From: Flavobacteriaceae bacterium
Lineage (GTDB): Bacteria; Bacteroidota; Bacteroidia; Flavobacteriales; Flavobacteriaceae
Reading direction: 5' to 3'
Assembly: GCA_003511845.1 (NCBI GenBank)
Contig: DOIV01000074.1
Location: 1-5,125 of the forward strand
Length of the DNA: 5,125 nt
Below are positions 1-5,025 of this stretch, in pieces. The position numbers and the translations under genes are program-made. The notes below the pieces were generated by a model that ran no database searches, was not told where the DNA came from, and saw nothing but the letters and a program-made list of their open reading frames with translations. Position 1 is the stretch's first letter. Each line of letters opens with the position of its first letter.

Positions 1-846
1 AATAATTTCTAGTACAGATAGTGACGCAGCACACGCCAAATGATTTCCACCAAAGGTAGTACCTAACATTCCGTAACTAGCTTCTAGCTTCGGAGCAATT
101 AAAACGCCTCCTACAGGAAAGCCATTCCCCATTCCTTTTGCTATTGTAATGATATCTGGTTTGATATCATGATGCTGGAATGCAAAAAACTTTCCGCTTC
201 GTCCATAACCTGATTGAATTTCATCTAAAATTAAAATTGCTTCGTACTTGTCGCACAACCGTTTTAAGTCTTTAAAAAATGAAGTTGTACCTTCATCTAA
301 ACCACCAACACCTTGAATACCTTCAATAATTACCGCACAAACATCTCCTTTTTTGAGTTCGTTTTCAACACTTTTTGTGTCGTTTAACTCTAAAAAAGTG
401 ACAACCTGTTGTTGGTTAATTGGTGCATTTATTTTCGGAATATCTGTTGCTGCCACTGCAGCAGAAGTTCTTCCATGAAAAGAATTTTTAAAAGAGACAA
501 CTCTTGACTTATCTGTATAAAAAGAAGCTAGTTTTAAGGCGTTTTCATTGGCTTCTGCACCCGAATTACATAAAAACAAATTGTATTCAGAGCAATCTGA
601 AATTTTACCCAATTTTTCTGCCAATTCAACCTGTAACGGATTCTGAATGGCATTGGAATAAAACCCTAAATTGTCCAATTGATTTTTTAGTTTTGCTACA
701 TATTCAGGATGGGTGTGTCCAACAGAAATAACGCCATGACCTCCATATAGGTCAAGATATTTCACACCTTTATCATCTGTAACAAAGCATCCTTTAGCCT
801 TTACAGGAGTAACATTATATAATGGATAAACGTCAAATAGATTCAT
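1..846 (-). CDS. argD: ArgD-type acylornithine aminotransferase, C-terminus cut by window edge
   Basis: A class-III PLP-dependent aminotransferase. The family converts N-acyl-glutamate semialdehyde to N-acyl-ornithine with glutamate as amino donor, in the cytoplasm. I translated 282 codons from the ATG at 846 to the window edge without a stop. Visible motifs are NSGAEAN (94-100), FHGRT (123-127, the PLP-stacking region), IIEGIQG (173-179), LDEIQSGYGR (207-216, with Asp208 expected to contact the PLP nitrogen), IAKGMGNGFP with Lys237 as the Schiff-base lysine, and GTTFGGN (262-268). The family is usually 375-400 residues, so about 100 C-terminal residues are missing. The start is secure because an in-frame TGA lies at 856-858 with no ATG between. 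It is the fifth gene of the arg cluster, 49 bases after proC. Ornithine aminotransferase (RocD) is the main alternative; the argG/argC context favours ArgD. Acetyl versus succinyl substrate cannot be decided here. Confidence 0.93.
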   Translation of the reverse strand, partial: MNLFDVYPLYNVTPVKAKGCFVTDDKGVKYLDLYGGHGVISVGHTHPEYVAKLKNQLDNLGFYSNAIQNPLQVELAEKLGKISDCSEYNLFLCNSGAEANENALKLASFYTDKSRVVSFKNSFHGRTSAAVAATDIPKINAPINQQQVVTFLELNDTKSVENELKKGDVCAVIIEGIQGVGGLDEGTTSFFKDLKRLCDKYEAILILDEIQSGYGRSGKFFAFQHHDIKPDIITIAKGMGNGFPVGGVLIAPKLEASYGMLGTTFGGNHLACAASLSVLEII

Positions 847-865
847 AATGTTTGTTCATAGTTTT

Positions 866-895
866 ATGAGATTCTCGTCTTCGCGGGAATAACAA
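866..895. repeat. Degenerate copy of a widespread palindromic intergenic repeat
   Basis: This 30-base stretch reads ATGAGATTCTCGTCTTCGC followed by GGGAATAACAA. It differs by three transitions from a palindromic element that I remember as common between genes in Flavobacteriaceae and other bacteria (ATGAGATTCCCGCCTTCGC then GGGAATGACAA). The core 871-890 folds into an 8-pair stem with two G-T pairs and a CTTC loop when read on the plus strand; on the minus (mRNA) strand two of those pairs become mismatches. It occupies most of the 49-base gap between the proC stop and the argD start. The consensus is recalled, not checked. Confidence 0.6.
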
Positions 896-1681
896 TTAAA
901 TTTGATTTATTTTGTTAAAAGAAGTGACTAAGCCTTTAATTAAAGAGGAACTCAATCCTTGATGTTCCATTTCATTTAATCCTTCAATAGTACAACCTCT
1001 AGGTGTGGTTACTCTATCAATTTCTTCTTCTGGATGATTACCAGATTCTACCAATAAAGTAGCTGCCCCCAAACAGGTTTGCATAGCCATTTCTTGTGCA
1101 ATATCAGCTTCAAAGCCCAATTGTATTGCTCCTTGAGTTGTAGCTCTTATGAGTCGCATCCAAAAAGCAATACCACTTGCACAAATAACCGTTGCTGCTT
1201 GCATTTGCTCTTCAGGAATTTCAATAGAAGTTCCTAATCCGTTAAAAATTGCCGAAGCAATGTTAATTCTATCTTTTCCTTTTGTGTTGCTACAAATACA
1301 AGTAACCGATTTCCCTACAGAAATAGCTGTATTTGGCATGGAGCGAATGATATATTGATCTGCACCCACAACAGCCTCAATACTTGAAATTTTAAACCCG
1401 GTAATGGTAGATATTAGCACATGTTTATCGGTTAATAAATCGGCTATTTCTTTAAGAACAGCTTCAAAATGGCGAGGCTGAATAGCAAATATGAGTATGT
1501 CAGACGCTTTAACCGCCTCTCTATTATCTGATGTAATACTTACATTTTCATGTTCTGCCCAATATTGAATACTCTCAGGTTTTCGTTTAGTGAGATATAA
1601 ACTGGTTATCGTATTGTTTGTAATTAATCCTTTGGCTATCGATAAGCCTAAGTTTCCTGTTCCTATAATTGCTATTTTCAT
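896..1681 (-). CDS. proC: ProC-like pyrroline-5-carboxylate reductase in the arginine cluster
   Basis: The protein has 261 residues, near the family's usual 260-280. The family reduces 1-pyrroline-5-carboxylate to proline with NAD(P)H. The N-terminal Rossmann fold starts with MKIAIIGTGNLG (GxGxxG at 7-12). RSMPNTA at 113-119 matches the conserved R-MPNT element. The C-terminal helical dimerisation domain begins near residue 160. Two normally invariant segments are altered: ASGIAFW (168-174) where most family members have GSGPAY, and VTTPRGCTIEGL (224-235) where VTSPGGTTI-GL is usual. These lie in the dimer and substrate-site region, so specificity or kinetics may differ from housekeeping ProC. 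It sits 120 bases after argC, behind its own candidate promoter, and 49 bases before argD. I infer a link between arginine/ornithine and proline metabolism, or a specialised reductase; the family call itself is solid. Confidence 0.88.
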   Translation of the reverse strand: MKIAIIGTGNLGLSIAKGLITNNTITSLYLTKRKPESIQYWAEHENVSITSDNREAVKASDILIFAIQPRHFEAVLKEIADLLTDKHVLISTITGFKISSIEAVVGADQYIIRSMPNTAISVGKSVTCICSNTKGKDRINIASAIFNGLGTSIEIPEEQMQAATVICASGIAFWMRLIRATTQGAIQLGFEADIAQEMAMQTCLGAATLLVESGNHPEEEIDRVTTPRGCTIEGLNEMEHQGLSSSLIKGLVTSFNKINQI

Positions 1682-1698
1682 GTTGCTTATATCTTTTC

Positions 1699-1719
1699 GT
1701 CACTAATAGTATTTGTGAC
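1699..1719. promoter_or_regulatory. 21-base palindrome upstream of proC, possible operator
   Basis: The half sites GTCAC and GTGAC are perfect. They are followed inward by a T-T mismatch, then AAT/ATT pairing around an AGT centre. It ends 17 bases before the proC ATG, downstream of the candidate promoter at 1743-1772, so a bound dimeric repressor would block the start region; as RNA it would form a hairpin in the 5' leader. The regulator is unknown. It does not resemble the ArgR box known from E. coli or Bacillus. Confidence 0.4.
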
Positions 1720-1742
1720 AATTTAATTTATCTTGCTATTAT

Positions 1743-1772
1743 CAAATATTTACACCCCACATCTTTTCTCAA
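1743..1772 (-). promoter_or_regulatory. Candidate internal promoter for proC-argD
   Basis: On the minus strand TTG (1772-1770), a 19-base spacer and AATATTTG (1750-1743) match the Bacteroidota sigma pattern TTG-N19-TAnnTTTG with one mismatch. A transcript would begin near 1738, about 57 bases before the proC ATG. The same 19-base spacing occurs in the candidate hydrolase promoter at the right end. The TTG lies within a possible imperfect hairpin at 1753-1778 (CACC/GGTG plus TCTT/AAGA), which has no T-tail and is not a convincing terminator. Start-site data are absent. Confidence 0.45.
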
Positions 1773-1801
1773 GAGGTGATTTATTGGCTATCGCCCTGTG
1801 A

Positions 1802-2779
1802 TTAAAAATACGTTCCTTTTAAATTTAACCCTTCTTTTTCTGCAAAGCCCAACATCAAATTCATATTTTGTATGGCTTGACCAGATGCTCCTTTTAATAA
1901 GTTATCAATGGCACTACTTATCAATAATTTATTTTCATGTTTATGCAAATGCACGATACATTTATTGGTGTTTACAACTTGTTTTAGGTGAATAACCTCA
2001 TCACTTACAAATGTAAATGCTGCATCCTTATAAAAATTGTTATATATTGTTTTTGCTTCCTCTAAAGTTCCCTCAAAATTAGTATAAGCTGTCACAAAAA
2101 TACCTCTACTAAAGTTTCCTCTATTGGGCATGAAATTTACTTCACTTGAAAATGAAGATTGCAATTGTTTTATACTTTGATTAATTTCTCCTAAATGTTG
2201 ATGTGTAAAGGGCTTATAATATGAAAAATTATTGTCACGCCACGTAAAATGTGTGGTTTTAGATAGTGATGTACCCGCTCCTGTTGCACCTGTTACAGCA
2301 TTTATATGCACGTCATTTTGCAATAAATTACGACTTGCCAAAGGCAGTAATGCCAATTGAATAGCGGAAGCAAAACAACCTGGATTGGCAATATAATTAG
2401 CCTCTTTAATAGCCTCTTTATTCAATTCAGGCAAACCATACACAAAATTTTTACCATCAAATATTTTATCTTTTTCTAATCTAAAATCATTGCTTAAATC
2501 AATGATTTTCGTGGCTTCTGAAAATTGATTCATTTCTAAAAAAGCAGTTGAATTTCCATGCCCCAAACACAAAAACAACACATCAACCTTAGTATTAACA
2601 GCATTAGTAAATTTCATATCTAGTTCGCCTATCAAATCTTGATGAATACTACTAATTGTATTGCCAGCATTAGAAGTACTAAACACAAAATTAAGGTTCA
2701 CTTTTTTATGATGTATCAGTAATCTGATGAGCTCCCCAGCAGTATAACCTGCTCCGCCTATAATCCCTACCTGTATCAT
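1802..2779 (-). CDS. argC: N-acyl-gamma-glutamyl-phosphate reductase
   Basis: ArgC reduces N-acetyl- (or N-acyl-) gamma-glutamyl phosphate to the semialdehyde with NADPH, the step before ArgD. The 325-residue length fits the family. The dinucleotide-binding loop is GIIGGAGYTAGEL (5-17). VYGLPELN (113-120) and ANPGC (131-135) are classic ArgC signatures, with Cys135 the expected thioacyl nucleophile. THQHLGEI (192-199) matches the H-x-H-x-x-EI element that supplies the catalytic histidine (His193 or His195). The usual SGAGR element reads TGATGAGT at 163-170, so the arginine is replaced; whether this reflects a different acyl group is unknown. Its ATG overlaps the argG TGA as ATGA, which implies translational coupling. 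A 120-base gap follows before proC. Confidence 0.96.
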   Translation of the reverse strand: MIQVGIIGGAGYTAGELIRLLIHHKKVNLNFVFSTSNAGNTISSIHQDLIGELDMKFTNAVNTKVDVLFLCLGHGNSTAFLEMNQFSEATKIIDLSNDFRLEKDKIFDGKNFVYGLPELNKEAIKEANYIANPGCFASAIQLALLPLASRNLLQNDVHINAVTGATGAGTSLSKTTHFTWRDNNFSYYKPFTHQHLGEINQSIKQLQSSFSSEVNFMPNRGNFSRGIFVTAYTNFEGTLEEAKTIYNNFYKDAAFTFVSDEVIHLKQVVNTNKCIVHLHKHENKLLISSAIDNLLKGASGQAIQNMNLMLGFAEKEGLNLKGTYF

Positions 2780-3963
2780 TTTGTTTGATTTACTTGATTA
2801 TAAATTTTATTTTGATTGGATAGAATTTTTATAAACCCTTTGGCGTCATTAGCTGTCCAACCTTTATTAACCTCTCCGTATTGTGCAAAAGATGAACGCA
2901 TCAAATCATTTTTAGAATTTATCCCATCAAGGGTAAATCGATATGGATGCAAGGAAACCATAACATCTCCATTTACATTTTTTTGAGAATCGTTTAAAAA
3001 AGCTTCAATATTTCGCATTACTTCATCTAAATATTGTCCTTCATGTAACATCGTACCATACCAATTGGCTAAATATTCTTTATGATGTTGTTGCCATTTG
3101 GTCAATACATGTTTTTCTAATAAATGATGAGCTTTAATTATAATTAATGGTGCTGCAGCTTCAAAACCAACTCTACCTTTTATTCCAATAATGGTATCGC
3201 CCACATGAATATCTCTCCCAATGGCAAATTTTGAAGCTATTTCATTTAGTTTATTGATATTATTTACAGGCGAATCTTTTGCACCACCAATGGCAATCAG
3301 CTCTCCATTTTCAAAACTTAGGTTTACTTTTTCTGATTCCGTTTTTTCTAATTGACTCGGGTAAGCATCTTCTGGTAATACCTGGTGAGATGTTAGCGTT
3401 TCTTCTCCGCCAACACTCGTACCCCATAAGCCTTTATTGATAGAATACTTGGCCTTTTCCCAAGCATAATCAATTCCGTTTCCCTGCAAATAATCAATTT
3501 CAGTCTGACGAGAAAGTTGATGGTCTCTTATCGGTGTAATAATTTCAATCTCTGGAGCTATAATTTGAAAAATCATATCAAAACGTACTTGATCATTACC
3601 TGCACCAGTACTTCCGTGTGCGATATACTTTGCTCCAATTTTTTTAGCATGATTTACAATTTCAATAGCCTGAACTATTCGTTCTGCACTTACTGAAAGC
3701 GGATAGGTATTATTCTTTAACACATTGCCAAACACTAAATATTTTACGACCTTATCGTAAAATGATTGTACGGCATCAATTGAAGTATAGCTAGTTGCTC
3801 CCAACTGCACCGCTTTTTCACCAATAGTTGTAATTTCTTGTTTAGAAAACCCACCCGTATTTACACTTACAGCATGGACTTCAAACCCTTCATCTTTTGA
3901 TAATTTTAAAGCACAATACGAAGTGTCTAAACCTCCACTATATGCCAATACTAACTTATTCAT
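2776..3963 (-). CDS. argG: Argininosuccinate synthase
   Basis: ArgG joins citrulline and aspartate, using ATP, to form argininosuccinate in the penultimate step of arginine synthesis. The 395-residue protein has the N-type ATP pyrophosphatase loop AYSGGLDTS at 7-15. YPLSVSAER (87-95) corresponds to the citrulline-binding YPL-R segment. HGSTGAGNDQVRFD (116-129) matches the family's GCTGKGNDQVRFE signature and keeps the Asn, Asp and Arg that bind substrates. KYSINKGLWGTSVGGEE (172-188) matches the YSID-NLWG-S-EGG block. The sequence after the ATP loop (VNTGGF, 34-39) departs from the common VNADLGQ form, as I recall for a Bacteroidota branch of ArgG. It lies 81 bases after the GNAT gene and overlaps argC by 4 bases. 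Confidence 0.96.
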   Translation of the reverse strand: MNKLVLAYSGGLDTSYCALKLSKDEGFEVHAVSVNTGGFSKQEITTIGEKAVQLGATSYTSIDAVQSFYDKVVKYLVFGNVLKNNTYPLSVSAERIVQAIEIVNHAKKIGAKYIAHGSTGAGNDQVRFDMIFQIIAPEIEIITPIRDHQLSRQTEIDYLQGNGIDYAWEKAKYSINKGLWGTSVGGEETLTSHQVLPEDAYPSQLEKTESEKVNLSFENGELIAIGGAKDSPVNNINKLNEIASKFAIGRDIHVGDTIIGIKGRVGFEAAAPLIIIKAHHLLEKHVLTKWQQHHKEYLANWYGTMLHEGQYLDEVMRNIEAFLNDSQKNVNGDVMVSLHPYRFTLDGINSKNDLMRSSFAQYGEVNKGWTANDAKGFIKILSNQNKIYNQVNQTK

Positions 3964-4014
3964 AATTTTTTATTTTTAAGAAATAATGATTGTTTTATTT
4001 TTTTTAATCTAGCC

Positions 4015-4039
4015 AACACCTTCTTATTATAATGGTGTT
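4015..4039. other. Short inverted repeat in the GNAT-argG gap
   Basis: AACACC (4015-4020) and GGTGTT (4034-4039) form a 6-base perfect inverted repeat around a 13-base AT-rich loop. It begins 6 bases after the GNAT stop. On the mRNA strand it is followed by an A-run rather than a T-run, so it does not look like a terminator for the arg transcript. It could be a processing or stabilising hairpin between the two genes, or chance. I see no promoter-like signal in this 81-base gap, so argG is probably transcribed with the GNAT gene. Confidence 0.3.
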
Positions 4040-4044
4040 TTTCT

Positions 4045-4593
4045 TTAACTTTTTTTCTGGTTTTTTGGTTTTTGTTTCGGATCAAACAACATACCTGTAC
4101 ACAAACACATGCTTCTATCTGTACGTGTTAAAACATCGTAATTTTTACAGGTTTGACAACCTTTCCAAAAGGCATTATCAGTAGTTAATTCAGAAAAAGT
4201 TACAGGTTTATAGCCTAATTCATAATTGATTTTCATCACCGCTAAGCCAGTAGTAATTCCGAAAATTTTTGCATCAGGAAATTTCTGTGTAGAATAATCA
4301 AAAACGACTTTTTTTATTTTTTTTGCCAGTCCTTGCTTCCTGTAATCAGGATGAACAATTAACCCAGAATGAGCAACAAATTTACCATGTTCCCAAGTTT
4401 CAATATAACAGAAACCTGCAAACTTGTCACCGTCTAAAGCGATAACCGCATTTTCATTCTCTAGCTTGGTAATGATATATTCAGGAGTTCGTTTAGCGAT
4501 TCCTGTACCACGCACCTTTGCTGATTCTGCAATCGTATCGCAGATGATTGTTGCATACTTACTATGCTTTATTTTTGCAATAACAATATCCAT
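4045..4593 (-). CDS. GNAT acyltransferase heading the arginine operon, with C-terminal Cys cluster
   Basis: A 182-residue GCN5-related acyltransferase. VAHSGLIVHPDYRKQGLAKK (73-92) contains the acyl-CoA loop R/Q-x-x-G-x-G/A as RKQGLA (85-90), preceded by the usual beta-4 strand; FGITTGLAVMKINYELGYKP (111-130) is the fold's C-terminal helix-strand unit. The tail carries four cysteines as CxxC-x13-CxC (146-165), which is not part of the ordinary GNAT fold and could bind metal or act as a sensor. The protein ends in a Lys-rich stretch. Because it is the first gene of an arg operon, and short GNATs of about 170 residues serve as N-acetylglutamate synthase in actinobacteria, a role as acylglutamate synthase is a reasonable inference; the substrate is not shown by the sequence. 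No in-frame ATG exists between 4593 and the upstream TAG at 4636-4638. An Arg-rich leader frame precedes it. Confidence 0.85.
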   Translation of the reverse strand: MDIVIAKIKHSKYATIICDTIAESAKVRGTGIAKRTPEYIITKLENENAVIALDGDKFAGFCYIETWEHGKFVAHSGLIVHPDYRKQGLAKKIKKVVFDYSTQKFPDAKIFGITTGLAVMKINYELGYKPVTFSELTTDNAFWKGCQTCKNYDVLTRTDRSMCLCTGMLFDPKQKPKNQKKS

Positions 4594-4646
4594 AATAATG
4601 GCATTGATAAATTTTTTAAAACTAATTTGATTGAACTATAAAACTT

Positions 4647-4676
4647 GAAAAGAAGAACCGGACTCACCTAAGTTCT
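4647..4676 (-). terminator. Candidate attenuator hairpin with T-rich tail
   Basis: On the minus strand AGAAC (4676-4672) pairs with GTTCT (4658-4654). Inside it GG (4668-4667) can pair with CC (4661-4660) around a TGAGT loop. The 3' arm runs into TCTTTTC (4653-4647). It lies 18 bases after the stop of the Arg-rich leader frame and about 60 bases before the GNAT ATG, where an attenuation terminator would be expected. The stem is short and the T-run is interrupted, so termination strength is uncertain. Confidence 0.45.
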
Positions 4677-4694
4677 ATAAAATATAAGATACCC

Positions 4695-4781
4695 TTACGG
4701 GCGACGACGAGCGATAACGCGTCTAGAAGTTGTGGGTGTTGTATGTAATTGTAATACTTTCACAAGGCAATAGTACGACAT
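4695..4781 (-). CDS. Arg-rich leader peptide of the arginine operon (28 residues)
   Basis: I read this short frame directly: ATG at 4781-4779, 28 codons, TAA at 4697-4695. It begins MSYYCLVKV, has a Thr-rich middle (TTPTT, 14-18) and ends SRRVIARRRP. Five of its last nine residues are arginine, encoded AGA, CGC, CGT, CGT, CGC. Such a run of operon-specific codons just before a hairpin and the first structural gene is the hallmark of ribosome-mediated attenuation, where scarce charged tRNA-Arg stalls the ribosome and alters leader folding. The final Pro-stop could also slow termination, so nascent-peptide arrest, as in the fungal arginine attenuator peptide, is an alternative. Part of its codon run can form a hairpin at 4706-4723. 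Its ATG lies about 7 bases downstream of the expected start of the weak promoter at 4794-4823. It is unlikely to have a function apart from being translated. Confidence 0.68.
   Translation of the reverse strand: MSYYCLVKVLQLHTTPTTSRRVIARRRP
4706..4723 (-). other. Hairpin formed by the leader-peptide Arg codons
   Basis: On the minus strand GACG (4723-4720) pairs with CGTC (4709-4706), and CG (4719-4718) with CG (4713-4712), around a TTAT loop with a two-base bulge. It covers the codons for the leader peptide's RRVIAR stretch, so a ribosome decoding the arginines would open it. A further small stem CCC-GTAA-GGG (4701-4692) holds the leader stop codon in its loop. This is the position of the 1:2 hairpin in classical attenuators. 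I judged the fold by eye. Confidence 0.45.
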
Positions 4782-4793
4782 TTATTTAAAAAA

Positions 4794-4823
4794 CAGAAAA
4801 TAAATTTTAATTAATTGACAAAA
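4794..4823 (-). promoter_or_regulatory. Weak candidate promoter for the arginine operon
   Basis: On the minus strand TTTTG (4823-4819) could be the -33 element. TATTTTCTG (4802-4794) resembles TAnnTTTG with one extra base, and the spacer is 16 bases. A start near 4788 would put the leader-peptide ATG (4781) almost at the 5' end. The match is imperfect. CAATAGTA at 4768-4775 (TACTATTG on the minus strand) is a rival -7 element, but it would place the start inside the leader frame. Confidence 0.3.
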
Positions 4824-4836
4824 CCTCTTCTATTAT

Positions 4837-4857
4837 TGTAAAATACTAAATTTTACA
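4837..4857. promoter_or_regulatory. 21-base palindrome, possible operator upstream of the arg leader
   Basis: TGTAAAAT (4837-4844) and ATTTTACA (4850-4857) are exact inverse complements around a 5-base ACTAA spacer. The site is centred roughly 59 bases upstream of the predicted arg transcript start and about 165 bases upstream of the hydrolase start, so it fits an activator or repressor site for the arg operon better than for the hydrolase. The region is AT-rich, which raises the chance of coincidence, but eight exact pairs ending in TGT/ACA is a typical dimer-site form. The regulator is unknown. Confidence 0.45.
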
Positions 4858-4978
4858 CTTTAAAATTATCACAATAAAAGTAAAAGTAGTGTTTTATTCA
4901 TAAAATAGCAATATAAAGACACCTTTCTGTATTACAACACATTAAAACAAAAGTTTTTAGCTTCTATTAACATTTTTG

Positions 4979-5008
4979 TTGTTCTCTAAGCTTCATTCAA
5001 TATTTTTG
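4979..5008 (+). promoter_or_regulatory. Candidate promoter of the divergent hydrolase gene
   Basis: TTG (4979-4981), a 19-base spacer and TATTTTTG (5001-5008) match the Bacteroidota housekeeping pattern TTG-N19-TAnnTTTG without mismatch. Transcription would start near 5013, leaving a leader of about 13 bases before the ATG at 5026. This is the best promoter match in the window. Confidence 0.6.
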
Positions 5009-5025
5009 AGATGCAAAAGTAAAAC

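Larger units (their letters stand above)
4594..5025. other. Divergent intergenic region between arg operon and hydrolase gene
   Basis: This 432-base stretch has no full-size gene on either strand. The part nearest the arg genes (about 4654-4740) is conspicuously richer in G and C than its surroundings and holds an Arg-rich leader frame and hairpins. From about 4782 to 5000 it is very AT-rich, with a 21-base palindrome (4837-4857), a weaker one (TTTTAT-TC-ATAAAA at 4892-4905) and candidate promoters pointing both ways. TTGTAATAC (4749-4757) recurs inverted at 4929-4937, possibly by chance. I see no tRNA or rRNA in it. Confidence 0.7.

Noticed and set aside
504..731. 75-codon plus-strand open frame
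   Set aside because: It lies wholly antisense to argD, whose motifs are clear, and its product shows no recognisable domain.
1149..1358. 69-codon plus-strand open frame
   Set aside because: It is antisense to the conserved part of proC and has no family features.
1798..1995. 65-codon plus-strand open frame with a hydrophobic N-terminus
   Set aside because: It is antisense to the argC C-terminus; the hydrophobic look follows from AT-rich antisense codons.
4015..4060. Plus-strand intrinsic terminator (hairpin followed by T-rich sequence)
   Set aside because: No plus-strand gene ends here, and on the transcribed strand the hairpin lacks a T-tail.
4424..4630. 68-codon plus-strand frame resembling a membrane peptide
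   Set aside because: It is antisense to the GNAT N-terminus, with no promoter or start context of its own.
4650..4740. tRNA or other stable RNA gene in the GC-rich island
   Set aside because: There is no cloverleaf, T-loop motif or CCA-like end; the segment is better explained by the leader frame and its hairpins.
4681..4770. Arg-rich plus-strand reading through the CGA repeats of the leader region
   Set aside because: This frame has no ATG after the TAA at 4678-4680. The minus-strand frame has a start, a stop and the correct orientation to the arg genes.
4749..4937. 9-base inverted repeat TTGTAATAC/GTATTACAA, possible mobile-element ends
   Set aside because: The 171-base interior has no transposase or flanking target duplication that I can see, and short matches are expected in DNA this AT-rich.
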